A DNA stretch of 64,000 nucleotides from an uncultured Gemmatimonadota bacterium (GCA_902825965.1 CADEDA010000004.1:109498-173497); one strand, 5' to 3'; positions 8,038 through 16,966 are shown, numbered from the stretch's first letter. Notes: generated from the sequence alone by a model not told the origin. Translations and numbers: made by a program.

Positions 8038-8712
8038 ATGAACGACGACCGCCTGGAACAACTGCTCCGCGACGCGAAGGACAGCTATCGGGTCCCCGCG
8101 GACGCACCACTCGATGCCATGTGGGCGCGGATCGAGCGCGAACACTTCGATGCCCCCGCCCCCATGGTGCACTGGGCGCCGGAGGCGGGTCGGGAGGGAC
8201 CGCCGCGCCGCGGGCCGCGTCGCTGGATGGCCCCCGCTGCCGGCATCGCCGCCACGTTGGTCATCGGCATCGGCATCGGCCGGATGACGGCACTGCCCGT
8301 GGCCACGGAGGTCTCGCCGCCGATGGTGCAGGCCGCCCCGAACGCCCCGTTGCCGGCCCCGGTCGATCCGCTGCAGCGGGCGACCTCCGAGTACCTCGCG
8401 CAGACGGTCGCGCTGCTCGCGTCGCTGCCGCGCGAATCCGCCGGTCAGCGGCTCTCCGCCGACGCCCGCTTCGTCGCCGACGCGCGCGCCCTGCTCGGCA
8501 CCACCCGCCTCCTGATGGACTCCCCCGCCGCGACCGATCCACGCATGCGCGACCTGTTCCAGGACCTCGAGCTCGTGCTCGCCCAGGTCGCACAACTGCG
8601 CACGGCGCCCCGCGCCGAGGAACTGACTTTCATCGCCGAGGCGATGAACGAACGTGATGTGGTGCCGCGCCTGCGCACCGTCGCCGCGTCGTACTCCGCT
8701 TCCGGCTACTGA
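8038..8712 (+). CDS. Probable membrane-bound anti-sigma factor
   Basis: 224-aa single-pass membrane protein. An AAGGA Shine-Dalgarno sequence overlapping the sigma-factor stop (8026-8030) positions the ATG at 8038. The N-terminal about 60 residues are cytoplasmic and charged, without the HxxxCxxC zinc motif of ZAS anti-sigma factors. One helix (about residues 65-84, PAAGIAATLVIGIGIG) crosses the membrane and the C-terminal part is periplasmic. Its position directly after an ECF sigma gene, its size and its topology support an anti-sigma role. This is inference, because the sequence itself matches no named domain that I can recognise. Confidence 0.65.
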   Translation: MNDDRLEQLLRDAKDSYRVPADAPLDAMWARIEREHFDAPAPMVHWAPEAGREGPPRRGPRRWMAPAAGIAATLVIGIGIGRMTALPVATEVSPPMVQAAPNAPLPAPVDPLQRATSEYLAQTVALLASLPRESAGQRLSADARFVADARALLGTTRLLMDSPAATDPRMRDLFQDLELVLAQVAQLRTAPRAEELTFIAEAMNERDVVPRLRTVAASYSASGY

Positions 8713-8722
8713 GGACCTTCCC

Positions 8723-10432
8723 ATGTCGATCCGATCCTACCTGTTCCCCCTGCTGTTCGTTGCGGCGGTCGCGCCGACGGTGAGCGCCGCGCAGCAAGCC
8801 ACCAGCCCCCGGGCCGAGGCACGAGCCGACACGCGCAGCGAGGCGCGCGCGCTGGCCCCGAGTGCAGCGACCCGCGAGCTCGAGCTGCTCTCGCAGCAGC
8901 TCGCGCACGCGCCCAGCGCCTGGCGCGAGGAGGGGCGGTATCCGCAGGATCCCGCCGACTCGCTGTATCGCGAGGCGCGCACGCTGCTCAACCGCGGCGA
9001 GTGGCGGAAGTCCGCGACGCTGTTCGCGCAGGTCGCCAACCGCACGCCGGCCTCGGCCTACGCCGCCGACGCGCTCTATTGGCAGGCGTTCGCCCTGTAC
9101 CGCATCGGGGGGCTGCAGGACCTGCGCGACGCGCTCGCCGCTCTCGATGCACGCAAGTCGCGGTTCCCGCGGGCCGGCAACGGCGACGAGGCGGAATCGC
9201 TGGGCACCCGGATCGTCGGCGCGCTGGCGCAGCGTGGCGACGCCACGGCGCAGGCGCGGTTGCGGTCACAGGCCAGCGCGGCCGCACTCGAGTGCGACAG
9301 CGAGGAGCAGAGTGTCCGCTCGTCCGCGCTGAGCACCCTCATGCGCAACAACCCCGAGGCGGCCGGGCCGCTGCTGGTGCGCGTGCTCGACCGGCGCGAC
9401 GAATGCTCGGTGGCGCTGCGCAAGAGCGCCGTCATGATGATCGGGACCAAGGGCGACGATGCCTCCAAGGCCAAGCTGCACGATGTCGCGAAGTCCGACC
9501 CGTCGGAGTCGGTGCGGTCGGATGCGATCAGCTACCTGGCGCGCATCTCCGGCGACGAGATCGTGGCCACGCTCGACGCGGTGATCCGCAACGACGGATC
9601 GGTGAGTGTGCAGCGCGCGGCCGTGCGCGCCCTCGGCAACCACGGCAGCGCCAAGGCCCGTGCCGCCATCCGCGCGCTGGTCGAGCGCAGCACGGCGCCC
9701 GAGCAGCTGCGCCTCGATGCGATCTCCACCCTCGAGTCGGGTGCACCGCTGATCGCCTGCGCCGGCCAGTGCAACGACAACGTGTACGTGGTCACCGGGA
9801 GCACCATGCCGGCGCGGGTCGTCGGCAGCAGCGCCGGGGGGTCGGCGCCGGCCGTGCCGCCGGTGCCACCGGTGCCTGCAGTCGCGGCCGCGCCGGCGGC
9901 TGCCCCGGCCCCGGTGGCGTATCCGGGACAGGTCGCCCCGGCGGGCTGGGCGACGACGCCGGAAGGCGGTGCCTGGAACCAGCGCGCGCGCGACAACGAA
10001 CGGCACATCTCGCCCGAGGACGCGGCCTGGCTGCGCGGCATCTACACCCGGCTCGAGACCACGCGACTCAAGTCGCGCGCCGTCTACGTGCTCGCCCGCG
10101 CCGAGGATGAGGCCACCCTCACCTGGCTGATGGGGATCGTGCAGCGCGAGGAGGAGCCGAGCGATGTGCGGTCGTCGCTGCTCTCGCGGCTCGGCAACGA
10201 CCTGCCGATCGTCCAGCTCAATCGCCTCTACGACGGCGTGGCCACGCGGCAGGTGCGGGAACAGATCGTCTCGGTGCTCGGGCGCCGCAAGGAACCCGAG
10301 GCCACCGACAAGCTGATCGAGATCGCGCGCACCGGGACCGATCCGCAGCTGCGGCGCTCAGCCATCTCGGCGCTGACGAGCAAGAAGGACCCGCGCACCA
10401 CGCAGTTGCTCCTCGAACTGGTCGACCGGTGA
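8723..10432 (+). CDS. Secreted TPR/HEAT-repeat protein
   Basis: 569-aa exported protein starting at the ATG at 8723 (preceding in-frame sequence belongs to the anti-sigma gene). A signal peptide ends near the VSAAQQ site. Residues about 70-150 form a TPR-like pair (DSLYREARTLLNRGEWRKSA followed by YAADALYWQAFALYRIGG). HEAT/PBS-lyase-like repeats follow at about 200-350. A Pro/Ala-rich linker (about 375-420) precedes a second HEAT block up to the end. HEAT arrays bind proteins, so a scaffold or sensor role in the periplasm is plausible but unproven. Its stop overlaps the start of the next HEAT-protein gene (GTGA), so the two are translationally coupled. Confidence 0.8.
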   Translation: MSIRSYLFPLLFVAAVAPTVSAAQQATSPRAEARADTRSEARALAPSAATRELELLSQQLAHAPSAWREEGRYPQDPADSLYREARTLLNRGEWRKSATLFAQVANRTPASAYAADALYWQAFALYRIGGLQDLRDALAALDARKSRFPRAGNGDEAESLGTRIVGALAQRGDATAQARLRSQASAAALECDSEEQSVRSSALSTLMRNNPEAAGPLLVRVLDRRDECSVALRKSAVMMIGTKGDDASKAKLHDVAKSDPSESVRSDAISYLARISGDEIVATLDAVIRNDGSVSVQRAAVRALGNHGSAKARAAIRALVERSTAPEQLRLDAISTLESGAPLIACAGQCNDNVYVVTGSTMPARVVGSSAGGSAPAVPPVPPVPAVAAAPAAAPAPVAYPGQVAPAGWATTPEGGAWNQRARDNERHISPEDAAWLRGIYTRLETTRLKSRAVYVLARAEDEATLTWLMGIVQREEEPSDVRSSLLSRLGNDLPIVQLNRLYDGVATRQVREQIVSVLGRRKEPEATDKLIEIARTGTDPQLRRSAISALTSKKDPRTTQLLLELVDR

Positions 10433-11601
10433 GACGCGCGCTGGGGGGCCTCATCGCGGTCGCGGCGGGACTCGCGATCGCCGGAACCGTCGTCGCACAG
10501 GGTAGTCCGCTCGACCGTCGGGTGACCGCCGTGGCCAACGGCACGGCGGAGCTGCACTTCGAGGCGCGCGCCGACGTGTGTGGCAACGGCGTGAACTGGT
10601 ACCGCGTGGGCAGCGACTCCTGGTACGGCACGTACTACTCGAACGGCGGCGGTGATGGCCGCGATGCCTGCGACACGGGGCCGGTGCGCGTGCTCGTCAC
10701 GGTGGTCGATCGCGAGATCGTGCGGCTGCGGACCTTCGTCGGTCCGCTCGGCCGCGAGGCGAGCGCCACCGACCTCGGCCCCGTGCCGTCACGCGAAGCC
10801 GCCGAGTGGCTGGTTGCGCTGGGTCAGCGGCTCGACGGACGTGCGGCCCGCGAGGCGCTCGGTGCCGCCGTGCTGGCCAAGGAAGGGGTGAGCGCCGCGG
10901 CGGTGCAGGCGATCGCCGCCGACGAGGATCGTCCGCGCGAGACGCGCCGCAGCGCCCTGAGCGCGCTCGCACGCGTGGAGGGTGTGACGGCCCTCATCGC
11001 GCTCGCCGAGCAGCGCAGCGACAGCTGGCTGGCGACCGAGGCCACGCGGGTGCTCGGGCGCAGCAGCGATCCGCGCGCCCGTGCGGCGCTGCGCGGCATC
11101 CTCGCGGATGACGCGCGCTCGCAGGAGACCCTGGCGGCCGCGGTCGCCGCGATCGGCAACGACCAGGCCAGTGGCGCCGATGCCAAACTGCTCCGCGAGC
11201 GGTATCGCTCCATCGAGGCGCCGAAGGCCAAGGAGGCCGTGCTGTCGGCGCTCGCGAACGTCGGCGGCACGGCCAACATCGAATGGCTGACCGCCCTCGC
11301 GGGCGACGCGACGCAGTCGCTCGACCTCCGCCGGCGTGCGGTGTCGCTGATGGAGCGCGCCGGTGCGTCGGGCGAGGAACTGGTGGCGCTGTTCGACCGG
11401 GTGAACGACACCGAGACGCGCGGCGCCGTGATCTCCGCGCTGGCGCAGGAGGGCTCGCGCCCGTCGCGGGAGAAGCTGGTGGCGATCGCCAAGTCCACGG
11501 AGGTCACGACGACGCGGCGCCGTGCGATCAGCGCCTTGGAGCGCTTCGATTCGCCGGACGTGCGTCAGGCGCTCACCACGCTCGCGATGCCAAGGCCCTA
11601 G
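10429..11601 (+). CDS. Secreted HEAT-repeat protein
   Basis: 390-aa exported protein starting with GTG at 10429, overlapping the previous stop by four bases. An N-terminal signal peptide (GGLIAVAAGLAIAGTVVAQG) is followed by a domain with paired cysteines (ADVCGNG and RDACDTG) around residues 40-85. From about 130 to the end there are alpha-helical HEAT-type repeats, each around 30 residues, rich in Ala, Leu and Arg. Paralogous in design to the upstream protein. Likely partners are each other or the periplasmic part of the anti-sigma factor; this is inferred from co-location. Confidence 0.78.
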   Translation: MRRALGGLIAVAAGLAIAGTVVAQGSPLDRRVTAVANGTAELHFEARADVCGNGVNWYRVGSDSWYGTYYSNGGGDGRDACDTGPVRVLVTVVDREIVRLRTFVGPLGREASATDLGPVPSREAAEWLVALGQRLDGRAAREALGAAVLAKEGVSAAAVQAIAADEDRPRETRRSALSALARVEGVTALIALAEQRSDSWLATEATRVLGRSSDPRARAALRGILADDARSQETLAAAVAAIGNDQASGADAKLLRERYRSIEAPKAKEAVLSALANVGGTANIEWLTALAGDATQSLDLRRRAVSLMERAGASGEELVALFDRVNDTETRGAVISALAQEGSRPSREKLVAIAKSTEVTTTRRRAISALERFDSPDVRQALTTLAMPRP

Positions 11602-11680
11602 GCCTCAAGTCGGCGCGCGCACGGCCGATACTCATCAAGCCGCCTCTTGCCGTCGCCGGTGGGTGGCCGCAGGAAAGCGG

Positions 11681-11723
11681 AAGGGAGATGGAAGCGATCG
11701 CCGATCGCCTCTCCATCTCCCTT
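11681..11723. terminator. Hairpin between convergent genes (bidirectional terminator candidate)
   Basis: A perfect 12-bp stem (AAGGGAGATGGA at 11681-11692 with TCCATCTCCCTT at 11712-11723) encloses a 6-bp inner stem (GCGATC, GCC loop, GATCGC, 11694-11708). It lies between the HEAT gene (ends 11601) and the convergent DUF411 gene (ends 11772), as expected for a terminator acting on both strands. Confidence 0.6.
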
Positions 11724-11726
11724 CTC

Positions 11727-11766
11727 GCATCCACCATCCACCATCTAACATCCACCATCTATCATC
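11727..11766. repeat. Low-complexity CATCCACC-type repeat
   Basis: The 40 bp after the hairpin consist of near-repeats of CATCCACCAT/CATCTA (three to four imperfect copies of about 10 bp). They are non-coding and more AT-rich than the surroundings. No function can be assigned. Confidence 0.55.
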
Positions 11767-11771
11767 CTCCC

Positions 11772-12311
11772 TCAGTACTTCGCAAACACCGACCTCGCGC
11801 CCCGCACCGTGAACGCCACCACATTGTAGCGATGGTAGTTCTTGGGGTCACCCTGCTCCATGCCGGGTGAGCCGATCGGCATCCCCGGCACCGCGATGCC
11901 ACGGATCGCCGGCTTGGTCGCCAGCATCCGCTTCACGTCCTTGGCCGGCACGTGGCCCTCGACCAGGTAGCTGCCCACCACGACCGTGTGGCAGGACTCG
12001 AGGTCCGACGGCACGCCCATCTCGCGCTTCACCTTGGGCAGGTCGTCGGTGTCCACGGTCTTCACCGTGAAGCCCTCGGCGCGCGCATGGTCCACCCACG
12101 CGCCGCAACAGCCGCAGGTGGGGCTCTTGTAGACGGTCATCGGTGGCAGCACACCCTTGGCGGGTTGCGCGCCCTGCGCCGCCGCCGGTGAGGTGGTTGC
12201 GGACGTCGCCTGCGCGGCGAGGTCCTGCACGAGCGGACTGAGCACGGTCCCGGCCGCCAAAGCGCCGAGTCCGCGGACGAGGAAATCGCGACGGTCGATC
12301 GTGGTGGACAT
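11772..12311 (-). CDS. DUF411 metal-binding protein with Tat signal
   Basis: 179-aa exported protein. The N-terminus has a twin-arginine motif (RRDFLVRG) and a hydrophobic stretch ending near AAQA, pointing to Tat export. Residues about 55-179 match the DUF411 family: YKSPTCGCCGAWVDH with clustered cysteines, a SCHTVVVG segment, and GIAVPGMPIGSPGME. DUF411 proteins are often linked to copper or other metal handling. It follows the M20 peptidase gene on the same strand with an 8-bp gap and probably shares its transcript. Confidence 0.85.
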   Translation of the reverse strand: MSTTIDRRDFLVRGLGALAAGTVLSPLVQDLAAQATSATTSPAAAQGAQPAKGVLPPMTVYKSPTCGCCGAWVDHARAEGFTVKTVDTDDLPKVKREMGVPSDLESCHTVVVGSYLVEGHVPAKDVKRMLATKPAIRGIAVPGMPIGSPGMEQGDPKNYHRYNVVAFTVRGARSVFAKY

Positions 12312-12319
12312 CGGTCCTC

Positions 12320-13609
12320 CTACTTGGCGAGTCCGGTGAGCGCAGTGACGAGCAGCAACGCGAGCTGTGGTCCCTTGTACGAATCCGGGAGCTCCGTGTA
12401 AGCCTCCTCCGTGCCGTGCGCGCCGGTGGAGCGCCCGCCGCCATTGATGGTGATCGCGGGGATCCCCATCGCGATCGGCAGGTTGGCGTCCGTGCTCGAC
12501 GCGAGCGTCGCGGGCAACCAGCCGATCGCCTCGACCGCGGCCCAGGCGGTCTTCACGATCGGGGCGTCATCGGACTGCCCGCCGGTGGGCCGGATGCCGA
12601 TGGTGTCGTACTTCACGGTGATCGGCGCCCGTGAGTTGGGCCAGCGGGCGATCTCCTCGGCGACGCCATCGGCGATCGCCTGGCGGATGCGCCGGTCGAT
12701 GTCCGCGAGCGCCTCGGCGTTCTCGGAGCGCATGTCGACGTCCATCTGTGCCAGCGGCGTGATGGTGTTCACGCTCGTGCCGCCGCGCACGATGCCAACG
12801 TTGAACGTGACGCGCGGGTTCGTCGGGACCTTGAGGTCGGCGATCTTCGCGATCGCCCGACCCATGGCATGCATCGGGTTGGTCATGCCGAACGCGCCGT
12901 AGCTGTGGCCGCCCGGTCCCTCGAACGATACGGTGTACCGGTGGCTGCCCACCGCGCGCGACGTGATCGCGCCGCCACCCGCGCCGTCCACCGAGATGAA
13001 GTACTGCACCTGCCCGACGAACTCCTTGGTGAGCAGGTGCCGCACGCCGCGCAGGTTGCCCGGCCCTTCCTCGCCCACGTTGCCCACGAGCAGCAGGCGG
13101 CCGCGCGGCCTGATCCCCTGTTCCTTGAGCACCTTGGCCAGCGTGAGCACCACCGCGACGCCGCGGCAATCGTCGCCGATGCCGGGCCCCGCGATGCGAT
13201 CGCCGCTGCGCGTCGTCTTCACGTCCGTTCCTTCGGGGAACACCGTGTCGAGGTGCCCGGCGATCATCACCGTCGGGCCGTCCCCTTGGCCGAGCGTGGC
13301 GATGACGTTGCCTTCGCTGTCGATGCGGGCATCGGCATATCCGAAGCCCTGCAGCCGACGCTTGAACTCCTCGGCGCGTGCCTGCTCCTTGAAGGGCGGC
13401 GCGGGGATCTCGCAGATCGACACCTGCTGCGCCAGTGTCCACGCCTGCAGCTTGGGCATCTCGGCCATCGCCCGCACGATCGCCGGGTCGCCGGTCAGCA
13501 ACTGCGTGGCCTGAGCGCCCAGCGCCGACGGCAGCAGCACGGCGAGTGCGGTGGGAAGCGCCCGCGCAAGGGACCCGCGAGGGCTGTGGTGGCGAGTGGG
13601 AGTGTGCAT
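12320..13609 (-). CDS. Secreted M20 family metallopeptidase (tripeptidase-T like)
   Basis: 429-aa exported zinc peptidase. A basic N-terminus and hydrophobic segment ending near LGAQA form a signal peptide. The M20 signature is present: HLDTV with the first metal His and catalytic Asp, GPGIGDDCRG with the bridging Asp, and GNVGEEGPGN with the catalytic Glu pair. A dimerisation domain follows (about residues 215-330). The likely role is hydrolysis of small peptides in the periplasm. Its start codon is only 25 bp from the divergent acyl-CoA synthetase start. The DUF411 gene follows in the same operon. Confidence 0.88.
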   Translation of the reverse strand: MHTPTRHHSPRGSLARALPTALAVLLPSALGAQATQLLTGDPAIVRAMAEMPKLQAWTLAQQVSICEIPAPPFKEQARAEEFKRRLQGFGYADARIDSEGNVIATLGQGDGPTVMIAGHLDTVFPEGTDVKTTRSGDRIAGPGIGDDCRGVAVVLTLAKVLKEQGIRPRGRLLLVGNVGEEGPGNLRGVRHLLTKEFVGQVQYFISVDGAGGGAITSRAVGSHRYTVSFEGPGGHSYGAFGMTNPMHAMGRAIAKIADLKVPTNPRVTFNVGIVRGGTSVNTITPLAQMDVDMRSENAEALADIDRRIRQAIADGVAEEIARWPNSRAPITVKYDTIGIRPTGGQSDDAPIVKTAWAAVEAIGWLPATLASSTDANLPIAMGIPAITINGGGRSTGAHGTEEAYTELPDSYKGPQLALLLVTALTGLAK

Positions 13610-13634
13610 ATTCGAAATGTACCCCGGACTCCCG

Positions 13635-15332
13635 ATGACCGACCATCCCTGGCTGGCCAGCTACGACGCGAACGTCCCGACGTCGCTCGCGCCGTATCCC
13701 CGCACGACCTTGCTGGATACGTTGGCGGCGGCCGTCCGCGAGCGCCCCGACGCCACGGCCCTGCTCTTCAAGGGGCGTGCGGTCTCGTGGCGCGAACTCG
13801 CCGAGTCGAGTGACGCGGCCGCCGTCGCACTCGCGGCGATGGGCATCACGCGCGGTGACCGGGTCGCGGTGCTGCTGCCGAACTGCCCGCAGTTCGTGGT
13901 GCTCGAGTTCGCCGCGTGGAAGCTGGGCGCGATCCTCGTGCCGCTCAACCCGATCTACACGGAAGAGGAACTGGTGGGGCCCATCCGGTCCACCGGGCCG
14001 CGTGTGCTCATCACCCTGAGCACCTTCTACGAGCGCGTGAAGGCCGTGCAACGCCAGGTGCCGATCGAGCGTGTGGTGCTCACGAGCATCAAGGAATGGC
14101 TCCCGCGGCACCTGCGGCTGCTCTTCACGCTGCTGCTGGAGCGGAAGGGCGGCCACCGCGCGACGGCACGCGACGGGGATCCCTGGCTGCCGGCGTTGCT
14201 GCGGGCGCATCGCGGTGCGCGGCCCACGGCCGCCCCGCCGGGCTGCGACGACGACGCGATGTTCCTCATGAGCGGCGGCACCACCGGCACGCCGAAGGCG
14301 GTGCGGGTGCATCACCAGGCGCTGGTGATCACGGGGCTGCAGTTCCGCGCCTGGCTCGGCGCCACACTCCCGGAGTGGACCGCGCGCTTCTGCCTGCCGC
14401 TCCCGCTGTTCCACGCGTTCGGCGCACTCGCCGCGCAGTCCGCCTGCTTCGCGGGACGGAACCCGCTGGCGCTGGTGCCCAACCCGCGCGACTTCGACGA
14501 CCTGCTCGACACCATCGAACGCACCCGACCGAACGTGTTCGCCGGCGTGCCCACGCTGTACAACGCCCTCATCGAGCACCCGCGTGTGAAGGCCGGTCGC
14601 GTGGACTTCAGCTCCATGCGCATCTGCGCCTCCAGTGCCGCACCGATGATGGCCGAGACGCACCGCCGGTTCCGCGCCGCGACCGGGGCACGGATCGTGG
14701 AGGGATACGCCCTCACCGAGTCGCTCATCGCGGCGACGGTGTGGCCGCTCGACGGCCCGGAGAAGATCGGCTCCGTGGGCACGCCGCTGCCCGACGTGAT
14801 CGTCCGCATCGTCGATGCCGACGACCCCACGCGCGAACTGCCGACGGGTGAGGTGGGTGAGATCCTGCTGCACGGTCCGCAGGTCATGCGCGGCTACTTC
14901 AACGCGCCCGACGGCACCGATCCCATGGTGTATCCCGACGCCGAGGGGCGACGCTGGCTGCACACCGCCGACCTGGGCTACCTCGACGCGCAGGGCTACC
15001 TGTTCATCGTGGACCGCAAGAAGGACCTCATCAAGATGAGCGGCATGCAGGTGTGGCCGCGCGAGATCGAGGAGGCGCTCGCCGCGCATCCGGCCGTGCA
15101 GGAGGTCGGGGTGCGGGGGTTCCCCGATCCGCAGAAGGGAGAAGTCGCGGTCGCGTTCGTGGTGCGGCGTGCCGGTGCGACGGTGGACGCCGCGGCACTG
15201 CGCGCCCACTGCAAGGCCCACTTGGCGCCCTACAAGGTGCCCGCGCGGATCGTGTTCAAGTCGGAGCTGCCCAAGTCCCTCATCGGGAAGGTGCTCCGTC
15301 GCCTGCTCACGGAAGACGGGGCGGTGGCATGA
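13635..15332 (+). CDS. AMP-dependent acyl-CoA synthetase (FadD-like)
   Basis: 565-aa adenylate-forming ligase. The ATG at 13635 is chosen because earlier in-frame codons lie inside the divergent peptidase gene. Motifs: MSGGTTGTPKAV (P-loop, about residues 213-224), GYALTE (A5), HTADLGYLDAQGYLFIVDRKKDLIK (A7/A8) and the catalytic Lys in the C-terminal KSLIGKVLRR (A10). This matches long-chain or medium-chain fatty acyl-CoA ligases; the exact chain length is not readable. It would activate fatty acids to acyl-CoA in the cytoplasm. The stop overlaps the next gene by ATGA, so a phosphodiesterase is translated from the same mRNA. Confidence 0.9.
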   Translation: MTDHPWLASYDANVPTSLAPYPRTTLLDTLAAAVRERPDATALLFKGRAVSWRELAESSDAAAVALAAMGITRGDRVAVLLPNCPQFVVLEFAAWKLGAILVPLNPIYTEEELVGPIRSTGPRVLITLSTFYERVKAVQRQVPIERVVLTSIKEWLPRHLRLLFTLLLERKGGHRATARDGDPWLPALLRAHRGARPTAAPPGCDDDAMFLMSGGTTGTPKAVRVHHQALVITGLQFRAWLGATLPEWTARFCLPLPLFHAFGALAAQSACFAGRNPLALVPNPRDFDDLLDTIERTRPNVFAGVPTLYNALIEHPRVKAGRVDFSSMRICASSAAPMMAETHRRFRAATGARIVEGYALTESLIAATVWPLDGPEKIGSVGTPLPDVIVRIVDADDPTRELPTGEVGEILLHGPQVMRGYFNAPDGTDPMVYPDAEGRRWLHTADLGYLDAQGYLFIVDRKKDLIKMSGMQVWPREIEEALAAHPAVQEVGVRGFPDPQKGEVAVAFVVRRAGATVDAAALRAHCKAHLAPYKVPARIVFKSELPKSLIGKVLRRLLTEDGAVA

Positions 15333-16564
15333 CCGCGCGCTGGGTGATGCTCGTCCTGCTCCTCGTCGGCTGTCGCGGGGCCGGCACGGCGGCGTCGGCG
15401 CGGCCCGTTCCCGCACCGCGCCTGGTGCTGATCTCGCTCGACGGGTTCCGCGCCGACTACCTCGATCGCCCCGGTGCACGACACCTGCGCGCCCTCGCCG
15501 CACGTGGCGTGCGCGCCGAGCGCATGATCCCGGCCTTCCCGTCCAAGACCTTCCCGAACCACTACACGTTGGTCACGGGCCTCACGCCCGAGCACCATGG
15601 CATCGTCGCCAACGCGATGACGGACCCACTGCTGGGGACCTTCAAGCTCAGCGACCAGCAGGCGCAGTGGGAGCCGCGTTGGTGGGGCGGCGAGCCGATC
15701 TGGGTGACGGCGGAGCGGCAGGGCCGGCGGGCCGCGTCGTACTTCTGGCCGGGATCCGAAGCGCCGATCGGCGGCAAGCGGATCACCTGGTGGAAGGCCT
15801 ACGAACACGAGACGCCGCACGAGACACGCGTGCGGCAGGTGCTCGAGTGGCTCGCCCTGCCGGACTCGCAGGCGCCCGCGGTCATCACGCTGTACTTCTC
15901 CGCCACCGACGATGCGGGCCACCGCTACGGGCCGCAGGCGCCGGAGACGGACGTCGCGATCACCCGCGTCGACAGCGCGGTGGGTGCCGTGGTCGACGGC
16001 ATCGCCCGGCTGGGCCTCCGCGACGCGGTGCACGTGCTCGTGGTCGCCGACCACGGCATGACCGAGGTGTCGCGCGACCGACTGATCGTGCTGGACGACT
16101 ACCTCGACCTCGGCACCGTGGACGTCATCGACTGGACGCCGGTGGCGGCCATTCAGCCGCGTGCCGGCGACGAGGAGCGCGTCTATCGCGCACTGCGCGA
16201 CCGCCACCCGCACCTCCACGTCTATCGCAAGGGCGAGGTGCCGGCGCGCTACCACTTCAATGCGCACCCACGCATCACGCCCATCGTGGCCGTCGCGGAC
16301 GAGGGCTGGACGATCACCTCACGCGCCTACCTCGCGCGCCAGACGCCGCCCGGCGCCGTGAGCGGCGCGGCACACGGCTACGACCCCGCGCTGCCGTCGA
16401 TGGGAGCGGTGTTCGTGGCCGCGGGACCGGGGCTCGCGCGCGGCGTGCGCGTGCCCCCGTTCCGCAACATCCACGTGTATCCGCTCATGGCGCACCTGCT
16501 CGGGCTCCGCGCCGCGCCCTCCGATGGGTCGCTCGACTCGGTGCGCCATTTCCTGCGGCGCTGA
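15329..16564 (+). CDS. Ectonucleotide pyrophosphatase/phosphodiesterase (NPP) family lipoprotein
   Basis: 411-aa exported hydrolase of the alkaline phosphatase superfamily. The ATG at 15329 overlaps the upstream stop and gives a lipoprotein signal with lipobox VLLLVGC. The catalytic core shows LISLDGFRADYLD (first metal Asp), PSKTFPNHYTLVTGLTPEHHG (Thr nucleophile in KTFPN), a DDAGHRYGP segment and VADHGM (metal Asp/His). NPP enzymes cleave phosphodiester or pyrophosphate bonds in nucleotides or lysophospholipids. Coupling to an acyl-CoA synthetase suggests a lipid head-group substrate, which is inference. Confidence 0.88.
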   Translation: MTARWVMLVLLLVGCRGAGTAASARPVPAPRLVLISLDGFRADYLDRPGARHLRALAARGVRAERMIPAFPSKTFPNHYTLVTGLTPEHHGIVANAMTDPLLGTFKLSDQQAQWEPRWWGGEPIWVTAERQGRRAASYFWPGSEAPIGGKRITWWKAYEHETPHETRVRQVLEWLALPDSQAPAVITLYFSATDDAGHRYGPQAPETDVAITRVDSAVGAVVDGIARLGLRDAVHVLVVADHGMTEVSRDRLIVLDDYLDLGTVDVIDWTPVAAIQPRAGDEERVYRALRDRHPHLHVYRKGEVPARYHFNAHPRITPIVAVADEGWTITSRAYLARQTPPGAVSGAAHGYDPALPSMGAVFVAAGPGLARGVRVPPFRNIHVYPLMAHLLGLRAAPSDGSLDSVRHFLRR

Positions 16565-16915
16565 TCAGGTCGGCTCGATCTCGCGCAGCTCGATGCGCCC
16601 ACCGAGGGCGAGGTGCGGGCAATCCTCGCAGAGGCGCGTCGCTTCGCTGTAGTCCTTGGCCTGGATCAGGAAGTATCCGCCGACGATCTCCTTGGCCTCG
16701 GCGTACGGGCCGTCGCGCACGGCGAACTTGCCCTTGGTGAGCGTGAGCTGCTTGCCGCCGTCGTCCCGCAGCTTCTCGCCGCCGACGAGCTTGCCGGCGG
16801 CGCCCATCTTGTCGCTCCAGTCCTTGTAGCGGGCGATCACCCGCTGCATCTCGTCCGGGGACATCGCGGCGAGGGCGGCGACGTCGTCGTGCAGGATCAT
16901 GATGTACTGCGGCAT
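16565..16915 (-). CDS. DGPF/YCII-related domain protein (ECF42 partner)
   Basis: 116-aa cytoplasmic protein. The sequence matches the DGPF group of YCII-like proteins: an N-terminal MPQYIMILHDD strand, and the signature RDGPYAEAKE near residues 66-75, followed by GGYFLIQAKD. A GGAG Shine-Dalgarno sequence precedes the ATG. It lies 51 bp downstream of the ECF42-like sigma gene. DGPF proteins are the conserved genomic partners of ECF42 sigma factors; their biochemical role is unknown. Its stop directly abuts that of the convergent phosphodiesterase gene. Confidence 0.88.
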   Translation of the reverse strand: MPQYIMILHDDVAALAAMSPDEMQRVIARYKDWSDKMGAAGKLVGGEKLRDDGGKQLTLTKGKFAVRDGPYAEAKEIVGGYFLIQAKDYSEATRLCEDCPHLALGGRIELREIEPT

Positions 16916-16966
16916 CGTGGTTCTCCGATTGGCGTGGTCGCCGACGGCGTTTCCGTCCGCGATGCC

